DNA from: Caulobacteraceae bacterium
GTDB taxonomy: Bacteria; Pseudomonadota; Alphaproteobacteria; Caulobacterales; Caulobacteraceae
Length of the DNA: 26,047 bases
Direction of reading: 5' to 3'
Assembly (NCBI GenBank): GCA_020852035.1
Contig: JADZBR010000016.1
Coordinates: forward strand, 1-26,047
Below, piece after piece: positions 1 through 7,889 of this stretch (within the stretch, counting starts at the first letter, position 1; every line of letters begins with the position of its first letter). The notes under the pieces are model-generated. The model made no database searches and was not told where the DNA came from. It was given only the letters and a program-made list of their open reading frames with translations. The translations under genes and the position numbers were made by a program.

Positions 1-199
1 AGGGATTCCCGCGCTTGAACGTGCGCGCCGAGAGCCCGATCTTCTCCTCGGCTGGGAAGTGGACGGCGAACTGCTCCACCCGCTCGTCAGAGGCCAGCAC
101 CACCCGCCAGCCGCGCGCGATCAGCGCCTCGGCCAGGGCCTGGGCCGGAAAGAGGTGTCCGCCTGTCCCGCCGGCGGCGACGACCGCCAGCCGGCTCAC
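1..199 (-). CDS. murG: MurG, UDP-GlcNAc:lipid I transferase (N-terminal part, cut by window edge)
   Basis: This glycosyltransferase adds GlcNAc to lipid I to make lipid II at the inner face of the cytoplasmic membrane. Only the first 66 codons are in the window; the gene runs off the left edge. The frame begins with GTG at 199 and reads SRLAVVAAGGTGGHLFPAQA, which carries the glycine-rich GGTGGH loop typical of the MurG N-terminal domain. The GTG overlaps the ftsW stop codon (GTGA, 4 bases), which supports this start and implies translational coupling. The position after ftsW is the usual dcw order; murC, murB, ddl and the ftsQAZ genes would be expected further left. Confidence 0.93.
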   Translation of the reverse strand, partial: MSRLAVVAAGGTGGHLFPAQALAEALIARGWRVVLASDERVEQFAVHFPAEEKIGLSARTFKRGNP

Positions 200-1365
200 G
201 CGTAGGCGCCGGCCTTGGCCAGGCCCTCATGCGGCAGGTAGGCGCCCGGCCGGCGGCGGGTGAGCGCCAGGGCCAGGCCCAGGGTGAGGCCGCTCGCGAG
301 CATCGAGGACCCTCCGTAGGAGATGAACGGCAGGGTCATGCCCTTGGTGGGGATCAGGTTCAAGTTCACCGCGATGTTGATGAACGCCTGCTGGCCGACC
401 AGCACGAAGAGCCCGGCCGCCGCCACCTGCTGGAAGGGATCGGAGAGCCGCAGGGCCTTGTAGAGTCCGCGCACCACGATGAAGCCGAAGAGCGCGATCA
501 GCGCGAGCGAGAAGAGCAGGCCGTATTCCTCGGCGGCCACCGAATAGATGAAGTCGGTGTGCAGGTCCGGCACATGACGCTTCATCACCCCCTCGCCGGG
601 CCCGGCCCCGAACCGGCCGCCGGCGGCGATCGCCTCGGCGGCGCGGTCGACCTGGTGGGTGTCGGCGGTCTCCGGCTTCAGGAAGCGATCGACGCGGCTG
701 GCGACGTGGTCGAACAGGAAAGAGGTGCTGGAAAGCCCCGCGACCGCCGTCGCGCCCATCAGCATGATCCAGGAGATCGGTACGCCGGCCATCCAGAAGG
801 CCGCCCCGAAGGCGACGGTGATCAGCACCGTCTGGCCGATGTCCGGCTGGATGAGCAGGAGGCCGATGGAGATGAAATAGAGGCAGAAGGCGATCGAGAC
901 GCCCGGCACCCCCTCCCCCTTCTGCCCCTCGGAGAACATCCAGGCGACCAGCACGATCAGCGCCGGCTTCATGAACTCCGACGGCTGCAGGGTGAAGCCG
1001 GCGAACTCCACCCAGCGGGTGGCGCCCTTGGCGCTGTGGCCGAGGAACGGCAGGGCGCACATGATCCCGATGGCGATCAGCCAGGTGAAGAAGGCCACCC
1101 GCCGGATGCCCTTGGTTCCCAGCATGGAGACGCCGAGGAGGATGGAGCCCGCCACGCCCGCAAAGACGCACTGGCGGATGGCGAAGTGGAACGGGTCGGC
1201 CACGCCCATCCGCGCGGCGGCCGCCGGGCTGGAGGCGAAAGACAGCATCACGCCCAGCACCATCAGGGTGACCACGGCCGCCAGCAGCAGGCGGTCGCAG
1301 GTCCACCACCACATGCCGAGCGGGCTGCGGTCGGTGCGGGCGAAGGCGTGGGTCTGGGTGGTCAT
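196..1365 (-). CDS. ftsW: FtsW, SEDS peptidoglycan glycosyltransferase of the divisome
   Basis: FtsW polymerises lipid II into septal glycan strands together with its partner class B PBP, FtsI, which is encoded in the same cluster. The 389-residue protein is almost entirely hydrophobic with about ten membrane segments after a short cytoplasmic tail. Recognisable SEDS segments are RWVEFAGFTLQPSEFMKPAL (about residues 117-136), QPDIGQ (173-178) and LHTDFIYSVAAEEYG (268-282), where D271 matches the conserved catalytic aspartate of the family. The C-terminal GMTLPFISYGGSS segment is also typical. ATG at 1365 gives a normal N-terminus. Unlike most of the cluster it does not overlap its upstream neighbour: 151 bp holding a palindromic repeat separate it from murD. 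Confidence 0.95.
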   Translation of the reverse strand: MTTQTHAFARTDRSPLGMWWWTCDRLLLAAVVTLMVLGVMLSFASSPAAAARMGVADPFHFAIRQCVFAGVAGSILLGVSMLGTKGIRRVAFFTWLIAIGIMCALPFLGHSAKGATRWVEFAGFTLQPSEFMKPALIVLVAWMFSEGQKGEGVPGVSIAFCLYFISIGLLLIQPDIGQTVLITVAFGAAFWMAGVPISWIMLMGATAVAGLSSTSFLFDHVASRVDRFLKPETADTHQVDRAAEAIAAGGRFGAGPGEGVMKRHVPDLHTDFIYSVAAEEYGLLFSLALIALFGFIVVRGLYKALRLSDPFQQVAAAGLFVLVGQQAFINIAVNLNLIPTKGMTLPFISYGGSSMLASGLTLGLALALTRRRPGAYLPHEGLAKAGAYA

Positions 1366-1399
1366 GCGGGGCGCTCCTGTCGGGCGCAGATCGGCAGTA

Positions 1400-1504
1400 C
1401 GTCCTTCGAGACGCGCTGCGCGCTTCTCAGGATGACTAAATCAGTTGCGAAAACCTCGTCATGGTGAGGGCGGCCCAAAGGGCCGTGTCTCGAACCACGC
1501 AGGG
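1400..1504. repeat. Imperfect palindromic intergenic repeat between murD and ftsW
   Basis: The outer arms are inverted copies. The left arm contains TTCGAGACGCG and CTCAGGATGAC. The right arm, read on the other strand, contains TTCGAGACACGG and CTCACCATGAC. An AT-richer loop lies near 1437-1455. It resembles the dispersed palindromic repeats familiar from Caulobacterales intergenic regions (recognised from memory, not searched). It lies inside an otherwise closely packed cluster, so it would be transcribed with the dcw mRNA and could fold into a hairpin between murD and ftsW. Confidence 0.6.
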
Positions 1505-1516
1505 CGTCACGGTCCC

Positions 1517-2932
1517 TCACGCCTTCGCCTCCTTCGCCGGCGCGGCCTGCAAACCCCCGACCGCCGTGCGGAACGCCTCGCCGCGAGCTTCAAAGTCGGC
1601 GAACTGGTCGAAGGACGCGCAGGCCGGCGAAAGCAGCACCACCGCCTCCTCGCCACTGGCCGAAGCGTCGGCGTAGGCGGCGGCGACGGCGGCGGCCACC
1701 GTGCGGCTCTCCACCGCGTCGGCCTTGCCCTTCAGGGTGCGAAGGAACTCAGGCGCGCCCTCGCCGATGAGGTAGGCCCTCTCGATGCGGGGGAAGAGGT
1801 CTTCCAGGCTCTCGATGCCGCCGGCCTTCGGCTGGCCGCCGGCGATCCAGTAGAACTTCGGATAGCTCGCCATCGCCTGGCGGGCCGCATCGGCGTTGGT
1901 GGCCTTGGAGTCGTTGACGAAGCGCACGGCGCCGACCATCGCCACGGTCTCCATGCGGTGCGCCAGGCCCGGGAAGCTCATCAGCCCCTCGACCGCCTCG
2001 TGTTCGCCGACCCCGATCCCGCGCACCGCGGCGTAGGCGGCGGCGGCGTTCTGCCAGTTGTGGCGGCCGGGCAGCGAGCGGGCGCGGAGCAGGTCGGCGA
2101 CCTCCACCGCGCGCTCGCCGGTGGCATCGTAGAGCAGGCCGTTGAGGGCGTAGACGCCCCGCCCGATCGCCCGCCCCGAGGAGATCGGCACGATCGTGCG
2201 GCGGTTGGCGGCGGTGATCTCGGTGCAGATGCGCTGGCCCCACGGATCGTCGACGCCGATCACGGCGGTGTCGCCCTTGCCTTGGTTCAGAAGGATGCGG
2301 CGCTTGGCGGCGACGTAGCCGTCCATGCCGCCGTGCCGGTCCAGATGGTCCGGCGAGAGGTTCAGCATCACCGCCACGTCCGCCTTCAGGCTGGAGGTGA
2401 GGTCGAGCTGGTAGGACGACAGCTCCAGCACATAGACGGCGCCGGCGTGCATGTCCTCGAGGCTGAGGACGCCGGTGCCGATGTTGCCGCCGATGCGCAC
2501 ATCGCGGCCGGCCTCGGCGCAGATGTGGCCGATCAGGGCGGTGGTGGTGGACTTGCCGTTGGTGCCGGTGATGGCGATCACCTTCGGCCGCTTCCCCTCC
2601 GGAGCCGCGTTCACCACGCGGGCGAAGAGCTCGACGTCGCCGAGAATCTCGACGCCGGCGGCCTGTGCCTTTTCGACCGTCCAGTGCGGCTTGGGGTGTG
2701 TGAGCGGCACGCCCGGCGAGAGCATGATGGCCGCGAAGCCCGACCAGTCGGCTTTCGTCAGATCGACCAACGGCAGCCCTTCCGCCTCGGCGGACGCGCG
2801 ACGCTCGGCGTTCTCGTCCCAGAGCGCGACCTCGGCGCCGCCGGCGACCAGGGCGCGCGCGGCGGCCAGGCCCGTGCGGGCCAGGCCGAAGACGGCGACG
2901 GTCTTATCCTCGAAACCGCGGACCGGGATCAT
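1517..2932 (-). CDS. murD: MurD, UDP-MurNAc-L-Ala:D-Glu ligase
   Basis: This ATP-dependent cytoplasmic ligase adds D-glutamate to UDP-MurNAc-L-alanine. The 471-residue product has the normal family length. An N-terminal Rossmann-like domain (VAVFGLARTGLAAARAL, about 12-28) is followed by the Mur ligase P-loop GTNGKST at 123-129. The central-domain segment LNLSPDHLDRHG and the C-terminal FVNDSKATNADA are also typical of MurD. ATG at 2932 lies 18 bp after the mraY stop. Its place after mraY and before ftsW is the standard order. Confidence 0.95.
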   Translation of the reverse strand: MIPVRGFEDKTVAVFGLARTGLAAARALVAGGAEVALWDENAERRASAEAEGLPLVDLTKADWSGFAAIMLSPGVPLTHPKPHWTVEKAQAAGVEILGDVELFARVVNAAPEGKRPKVIAITGTNGKSTTTALIGHICAEAGRDVRIGGNIGTGVLSLEDMHAGAVYVLELSSYQLDLTSSLKADVAVMLNLSPDHLDRHGGMDGYVAAKRRILLNQGKGDTAVIGVDDPWGQRICTEITAANRRTIVPISSGRAIGRGVYALNGLLYDATGERAVEVADLLRARSLPGRHNWQNAAAAYAAVRGIGVGEHEAVEGLMSFPGLAHRMETVAMVGAVRFVNDSKATNADAARQAMASYPKFYWIAGGQPKAGGIESLEDLFPRIERAYLIGEGAPEFLRTLKGKADAVESRTVAAAVAAAYADASASGEEAVVLLSPACASFDQFADFEARGEAFRTAVGGLQAAPAKEAKA

Positions 2933-2950
2933 CTGACCAGACGCCCTCCC

Positions 2951-4060
2951 CTACCGCAGCTTCAGGGTGGCGAGGCCGATCATGGCCAGCATCACGGCGA
3001 TGATCCAGAAGCGGATCACCACCGTGCTTTCGGCCCAGCCCAGCTTCTCGAAGTGGTGGTGGATCGGGGCCATGCGGAACACCCGCTTGCCCGTCAGCTT
3101 GAACGAGACGACCTGGATCATCACCGACAGGGTCTCGAGCACGAAGAGCCCGCCGATGATCGCCAGCACGATCTCGTGCTTGGTGGCGACGGCGACCATG
3201 CCGATGCCGCCGCCGAGGGCGAGCGATCCGGTGTCGCCCATGAAAATCTTGGCCGGCGGGGCGTTGTACCAGAGGAAGCCGAGACCGGCGCCGATCATCG
3301 CCCCGCAGAACACCGCCACCTCGCCGACGCCCGGCACGAAGTGGACCTGCAGGTATTCGGCGAAAACGAAGTTGCCGACGAGGTAGGCGATCACCCCGTA
3401 GGCCGCGGCGGCGATCATCACCGGCACGGTCGCCAGCCCGTCGAGCCCGTCGGTGAAGTTGACCGCGTTGGCCGCGCCCACAACCACGAAGGCGGCGAAG
3501 GCCAGGTAGAACCAGCCAAGGTTCAGGAGGAACTGCTTGAAGATCGGGAAGGCGACCGAGGTCCCCAGTTCCGGCGCCTCAGGCGGGGCGTTCCCCCAGA
3601 GCACGATCATCAGCGTCGCCCCGGCGGCGACGGCGATCTCCAGCGCCAGCCGCAGCTTGCCGGAAACGCCGGCGGTCGTCTGCCTGGTCACCTTGGCGTA
3701 GTCGTCGAGAAAGCCCAGCACGCCGTAGCCAGCCGTCACCACGAGCACGGCGATGACATAGATGTTGCGCAGGTCGCCCCACAGCAGCGTGCCGGCGAAG
3801 AGCCCGGCCAAGATCATCACCCCGCCCATTGTCGGCGTGCCGGCCTTCTCGACCACGTGGCGCTCGATACCGTCGCTGCGGATCGGCTGGCCCCGCCCCT
3901 GCCGGGCCTGCATCCAGCGGATGAACCGGCTGCCGAGCGCCACTACGACCAACTGAGCGGTCAGGATCGCCAGCCCGGTGCGGAAAGTCAGATACTTGAA
4001 GAGGTTGATGACGGGAATGTACCCGCCCGCCGAGAGCTGCTCGTAAAGCCAGTAGAGCAT
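2951..4060 (-). CDS. mraY: MraY, phospho-MurNAc-pentapeptide translocase
   Basis: MraY transfers phospho-MurNAc-pentapeptide from UDP to undecaprenyl phosphate, making lipid I in the cytoplasmic membrane. The 369-residue product has the usual size with about ten membrane segments. Signature motifs are visible in order: FLDDYAK (Mg-binding aspartates), NAVNFTDGLDGLAT, and MAPIHHHFEKLGW. The ATG at 4060 overlaps an upstream TGA (TGATG), the kind of coupling expected with a preceding gene. However, that preceding frame is not a recognisable MurF. MraY's substrate is the MurF product, so murF must exist somewhere in the genome. Confidence 0.96.
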   Translation of the reverse strand: MLYWLYEQLSAGGYIPVINLFKYLTFRTGLAILTAQLVVVALGSRFIRWMQARQGRGQPIRSDGIERHVVEKAGTPTMGGVMILAGLFAGTLLWGDLRNIYVIAVLVVTAGYGVLGFLDDYAKVTRQTTAGVSGKLRLALEIAVAAGATLMIVLWGNAPPEAPELGTSVAFPIFKQFLLNLGWFYLAFAAFVVVGAANAVNFTDGLDGLATVPVMIAAAAYGVIAYLVGNFVFAEYLQVHFVPGVGEVAVFCGAMIGAGLGFLWYNAPPAKIFMGDTGSLALGGGIGMVAVATKHEIVLAIIGGLFVLETLSVMIQVVSFKLTGKRVFRMAPIHHHFEKLGWAESTVVIRFWIIAVMLAMIGLATLKLR

Positions 4061-4357
4061 CAGCCCTCTCCCGGCCTTGCGGCGCGCGCCAGCGCCGGGG
4101 CCGTTCGTCCCATCACCGCGCCGGAGGTCTCTGCGGACCCGTCGGCTCCAACCGGACCGGGGTAGCGGGCCGAACGAGTCGGAGGAAGGGCGTCAGGGCG
4201 ACCTTCCCCCGGTACAGGGGAAGTGGCCTGATGTCGCGAAGCGACGAAGGTCGATGGGGGAAGTGTGGCGGCGCCCTCGGACTTCCCCCATCGACCCTCG
4301 GCTTCGCCATCGGGCCACTTCCCCCGTACCGGGGGAAGGTTCAGGCGCAAGACCCCA
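4061..4357. other. Gap where murF is expected (murE-mraY junction)
   Basis: There is no recognisable gene in these 297 bp, although murF stands here in most dcw clusters. Both edges still look like gene junctions. The murE stop overlaps an ATG (GTGATG), and the mraY start overlaps a TGA (CTGATG). One minus-strand frame is open from 4365 to 4060 (101 codons), but most of it translates the inverted repeat. Its last residues, GSAETSGAVMGRTAPAL, have a faint resemblance to the KGS...MG...AL ending of MurF proteins. I treat that as a possible relic, not an established one. Confidence 0.5.
4201..4340. repeat. 140-bp inverted repeat in the murE-mraY gap
   Basis: The left arm (4201-4264) and the right arm (4281-4340, read in reverse complement) match along their whole length apart from a few mismatches and small indels. 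Both run from ACCTTCCCCCGGTAC to CGATGGGGGAAGT, around a 16-nt centre. Each arm also contains its own short stem (CTTCCCCC...GGGGAAG). On RNA this would form a long hairpin in the middle of the dcw transcript. The element resembles dispersed Caulobacterales intergenic repeats; no transposase is present. Confidence 0.8.
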
Positions 4358-5800
4358 TCACGCATGGACGCGCTCCAGGGCGGCGCGCGTCTCGGCGACG
4401 TCGTCGAAGAGCGGGGTGACGGCGCCGATGATCTGCCCCTGTTCGTGGCCCTTGCCGGCCACCACCAGCACGTCGCCGGTCTTTAGCTGGGCGGCCGCCT
4501 CGCGGATCGCCGCGCGCCGGTCGCCGACCTCGCGCAGCCCCGGCGCGCCGGCCAGAATCTCGGCACGGATCGCCGCAGGGTCCTCGCTGCGCGGATTGTC
4601 GTCGGTGACGATGGCGAGGTCGGCCAGTTCGGCGGCGATGCGGCCCATCTGCGGGCGCTTGCCGCGGTCACGGTCGCCGCCGCAGCCGAACACCAGGATC
4701 AGCCGACCTTGCGTATGGGGGCGAAGGGCGTTGAGCACCGTCTCCAGCCCGTCGGGCGTATGGGCGTAGTCGACATAGGCTTCGCCGCCGCGCGGCCCCG
4801 ACCCGACCCGCTGAAGCCGGCCCGGCGCGCCCCGCAGGCGCTCCAGCGCGGCGAACACCGCTTTCGGCGTCTCGCCGGCGGCGATGCAAAGCCCCGCGGC
4901 GACCAGGGCGTTGGACGCTTGGAAGGCGCCGGCGAGCGGCAGCTTGATCTCGTGCTTCTGGCCGAACGCCTCGACCTTCAGCGTCTGGCCGGCCGGCGTC
5001 GGCGCGCGGGCGATCAGGCGGATGGTCTGGCCGCCCTCCCCCACCGAGAGCACCGTCTGGCCGGCGATCACCGAGGCGGCGGCGAAGGCCGGAAAGGCGT
5101 CGGAGTCGGCGTTGAGCACGGCGCTGGCGCCGCGCGGCAGCAGGTCCTCGAAGAGGCGCAGCTTGGCCGCCCGATAGGCGTCCATCGTCCCGTGGTAGTC
5201 GAGATGGTCCTGCGTCAGGTTGAGGAAGCCCGCGGCCGAGAGCTTGACGCCGTCGAGCCGGCGCTGGTCGACGCCGTGCGAGGAAGCCTCCAACGCAAGG
5301 TGCGTCACACCCTTGTCCGCCAGCCGCGCCATCAGTTCGGCGACGTCGGCCGCGTCGGGGGTGGTGAGGCCCGGCGGGGTCAGTTGCTCGTCGCCGGTGG
5401 TGACGCCCAGCGTGCCCATGCTGGCCGACGAGCGCCCGCAGGCGGCGAAGATCTGGCGGCAGAAGGCGGCGACCGAGGTCTTGCCGTTGGTGCCCGTCAC
5501 CGCCACCGAGACCGGCGGCTGCGCGCCCCAGAAGGCGGCGGCGGCCAGCGCATAGGCGCGGCGCACGTCCCCCGCCACGATCACCGGCACGGCGACGTCG
5601 TCGATGGGGTCCGGCGCGAGGATGGCGGCGGCCCCCGCCTCGACGGCGGCGGGCACGAACTTGCGGCCGTCGGCGGCGCTGCCCGGCAGGGCGGCGAAGA
5701 GAAAGCCCGGCTTCACCTTGCGGCTGTCGGCGGTCACCCCCTCGATCATCGGATCGGCGGCCAGCCGGCGCTTGAGGATGTCGGAGAGCCGCCGGGCCAT
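4358..5800 (-). CDS. murE: MurE, UDP-MurNAc-L-Ala-D-Glu:meso-diaminopimelate ligase
   Basis: This cytoplasmic Mur ligase adds meso-diaminopimelate as the third residue of the stem peptide. The 480-residue product has normal length. The N-terminal nucleotide-binding region contains TADSRKVKPGFLFAALPG (about 23-40). The P-loop GTNGKTS is at 103-109 and LTQDHLDYHG lies in the central domain. The DNPRSEDP motif starts at D401; DNPR is the known meso-DAP selectivity signature, so the wall should be of the Gram-negative DAP type. The ATG at 5800 shares one base with the ftsI stop (TGATG). Confidence 0.95.
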   Translation of the reverse strand: MARRLSDILKRRLAADPMIEGVTADSRKVKPGFLFAALPGSAADGRKFVPAAVEAGAAAILAPDPIDDVAVPVIVAGDVRRAYALAAAAFWGAQPPVSVAVTGTNGKTSVAAFCRQIFAACGRSSASMGTLGVTTGDEQLTPPGLTTPDAADVAELMARLADKGVTHLALEASSHGVDQRRLDGVKLSAAGFLNLTQDHLDYHGTMDAYRAAKLRLFEDLLPRGASAVLNADSDAFPAFAAASVIAGQTVLSVGEGGQTIRLIARAPTPAGQTLKVEAFGQKHEIKLPLAGAFQASNALVAAGLCIAAGETPKAVFAALERLRGAPGRLQRVGSGPRGGEAYVDYAHTPDGLETVLNALRPHTQGRLILVFGCGGDRDRGKRPQMGRIAAELADLAIVTDDNPRSEDPAAIRAEILAGAPGLREVGDRRAAIREAAAQLKTGDVLVVAGKGHEQGQIIGAVTPLFDDVAETRAALERVHA

Positions 5801-7551
5801 CAGCGGCCGTCCTCGACCTTCGCTGTCTCAGGCGAAGCGAAGGGGTCGAAGGGAGTCATGTCGCGCGCAACGCCCAGGAAGGGCGCGATGCGGTCGATGG
5901 TCCGCCCGGCGGCCGGAGCGGCGGTCCAGCCGCCGGTGGAGTAGCCGTAGGTATCCTTGGTCGGCTTGGGCTCGTCCATCAGGATCAGCACGAAGTAGCG
6001 GGTGTCGGATGGCGCGCCGCTGGTCGGGAAGACCGCCGCGAAGGACGAGACCTGCTTGCTATGGGAATAGCCACGGATCGAAGGGTCGTACTTCTCGCCC
6101 GTGCCGGTCTTGCCGCCGACGCGCAGGCCGGGGGCGTCGGCGCTGCCGCCGGAACCGCCGGTGACGTTGGCGCGCATCATGTAGAGCATCTGCTGCGAGG
6201 TCTGCGGCGAGAGCGCCTGCACGCCGTCGGGGCGATAGCCGGGATCGCGCTTGAGCAGGGTCAGCGGGATCGTCCTGCCGCCGTTCAGCAACGCGCCCAT
6301 CGCCCGGCTCAGCGCCAGCGGCGTGACGTTGATCCCGTGGCCGAAGGAGGTGGAGGCCACGGCGTCCTCGTTCCAGACCTTGGGCGTCAGCGGCCGGGCG
6401 GACTCCACCAGCTCGACCTTGGCCGGCTTGGTCAGACCGAGCACGTCGAAATAGTGACGCAGCCGCTCCGGCCCCAGCGCTACGCCGAGCTTGGCGGTGC
6501 CGATGTTCGAGGAGTGCTGGAACACCTCGACCAGGGTCAGCACTTTCCGCGCGGCGTGATAGTCGTGGATGGTGCGGTAGCCGAGCTTGAAGGGCTTGGT
6601 CGCATCGAAGCGGCTCTGCGGAGTGGCCACGCCGGCGTCCAGGCCGGCGGCCACGGTGAACGCCTTGAAGGTCGACCCCATCTCGAAGACGGTCGACCCG
6701 GCGCGGTTGACCTGCGCGTCGGCGCTCGAGGCGCCCGGGTCGTTCGGATCGAAGTCGGGGTAGCTGGCCAGGCCCAGGATCTCTCCGGTCTGCACATTGG
6801 TGACGATGCCGACGGCGCCCTTCACCTGGTGCTTGATCGCCGCTCGCTCCAGCTCGTCCTCCAGCGCGCCCTGGATACGCAGGTCGATGGAGAGCGCCAC
6901 CGGCTTGCCGGAATCCGAGCGGGCGCGGATCTCATCATTGAAGGCCCGTTCGGCGCCGGCCAGTCCGACCCCTGCCGGATCGGCGAACCCGATCACGTGC
7001 GCCGCCGTCGCGCCCAGGGGATAGGCCCGGTGCTCCTCGGGTTCAAAGGTCACGCCCGGCAAGCCGAGCGCGTTCACCCGGTTGCGGACCGCCGGGGTCA
7101 GCGAGCCCAGCACATAGGCGCGCTTCTTGCCGGCCAGCGCCCGCTCCAGGCGATGCGCCTCGATCTGCGGCAGCTCGGTCCTCAGGGCCTTGCGGATCTC
7201 GTCGGCGTTCCAGATCTCGCGCGGATCGACATAGAGGCCGTAGTGCAGGAGGTCGGCGGCCAGCAGGCGGCCGTTGCGGTCCACCAGATCGGCGCGGGCG
7301 GTGTCGTAGAGCGGCTTGTAGGCTCCGCGGTCGCCGGCGTCGGAGAACAGCGCCGCGCGGGTCGCGCCGAAGGCCAGAAAGGCGAAGGCCGCAAAGAAGA
7401 TCGCCAGCACGAAGAAGATGCGGACGCGGGCGTGGTCCACCGCCGCGTCCTTGTTGCGGGCGCGACCATAAGCCTGTTCGATCGCCCACATGGGCGAGGC
7501 GATCCAGCCCCAGCGAGGCGGCGCGTCATAGCCTAGCGGTTCGCTGCTCAA
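5800..7551 (-). CDS. ftsI: FtsI (PBP3), septal class B transpeptidase
   Basis: FtsI cross-links septal peptidoglycan as partner of FtsW. The 583-residue protein has a single N-terminal membrane anchor (about 43-63), a PBP dimerisation domain (about 85-230) and a C-terminal transpeptidase domain. The three active-site motifs are present: GSTFK with S293 as the nucleophile, SSN (in FQHSSNIGTAK), and KTGTG beginning at K481. The frame starts with TTG at 7551, overlapping the ftsL stop by 4 bases (TTGA). The first ATG, M21, is a weaker alternative because it loses this coupling. Confidence 0.94.
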   Translation of the reverse strand: MSSEPLGYDAPPRWGWIASPMWAIEQAYGRARNKDAAVDHARVRIFFVLAIFFAAFAFLAFGATRAALFSDAGDRGAYKPLYDTARADLVDRNGRLLAADLLHYGLYVDPREIWNADEIRKALRTELPQIEAHRLERALAGKKRAYVLGSLTPAVRNRVNALGLPGVTFEPEEHRAYPLGATAAHVIGFADPAGVGLAGAERAFNDEIRARSDSGKPVALSIDLRIQGALEDELERAAIKHQVKGAVGIVTNVQTGEILGLASYPDFDPNDPGASSADAQVNRAGSTVFEMGSTFKAFTVAAGLDAGVATPQSRFDATKPFKLGYRTIHDYHAARKVLTLVEVFQHSSNIGTAKLGVALGPERLRHYFDVLGLTKPAKVELVESARPLTPKVWNEDAVASTSFGHGINVTPLALSRAMGALLNGGRTIPLTLLKRDPGYRPDGVQALSPQTSQQMLYMMRANVTGGSGGSADAPGLRVGGKTGTGEKYDPSIRGYSHSKQVSSFAAVFPTSGAPSDTRYFVLILMDEPKPTKDTYGYSTGGWTAAPAAGRTIDRIAPFLGVARDMTPFDPFASPETAKVEDGR

Positions 7552-7889
7552 GGGGTCGTCTCCTTGCGCTTGGGCGGCTCTTCGACGGCGTGTTCGGCCA
7601 GGGCCTGCGGCGCGATCTCCCGCGCGGCGACCGGCGGCGCCATGCCCAGGTAGTCGACGGAGAGACGTTCGATGCGGGCCGGCGCCTCCAGGTGGGCGAC
7701 CTCGGCCTCCAGCAAGCGCACGCGCTGGCGCTCCTGGGAGATCTGCTTTTCGACGCGGGCGATCTCGCCGCGCTCGCGGCCGGCCAGGGTCTTGGCCAGG
7801 TAGACGCCGAGCATCAGCACGATCAGCAGGCCGAGCGCGACCAGGTCGACCAGGCGGAAACCCCGCACCTTCCAGTCGAGCACCCTCAT
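7548..7889 (-). CDS. ftsL: FtsL, divisome bitopic membrane protein
   Basis: FtsL is a small scaffold that, with FtsB and FtsQ, activates FtsWI at the septum. The 113-residue product has a short cytoplasmic tail, one membrane segment (about 14-33, VDLVALGLLIVLMLGVYLAK) and a periplasmic coiled coil rich in Glu, Arg and Leu (about 40-70). The PARIERLSVDYLGM segment is a usual FtsL ending of that coil. Sequence conservation in this family is low, so the call rests mainly on topology, size and position between rsmH and ftsI. It overlaps both neighbours by 4 bases. Confidence 0.88.
   Translation of the reverse strand: MRVLDWKVRGFRLVDLVALGLLIVLMLGVYLAKTLAGRERGEIARVEKQISQERQRVRLLEAEVAHLEAPARIERLSVDYLGMAPPVAAREIAPQALAEHAVEEPPKRKETTP

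Noticed and set aside
1445..4165. A 906-codon plus-strand open frame antisense to murD and mraY
   Set aside because: It is a GC-rich shadow: the minus strand encodes complete, motif-bearing MurD and MraY, and the plus translation is rich in Arg, Gly, His and Asp with no domain.
4060..4365. A 101-codon frame filling the murE-mraY gap as a possible small gene
   Set aside because: Most of it is translation of the inverted repeat. It is kept only as a possible murF relic, not as a coding gene.
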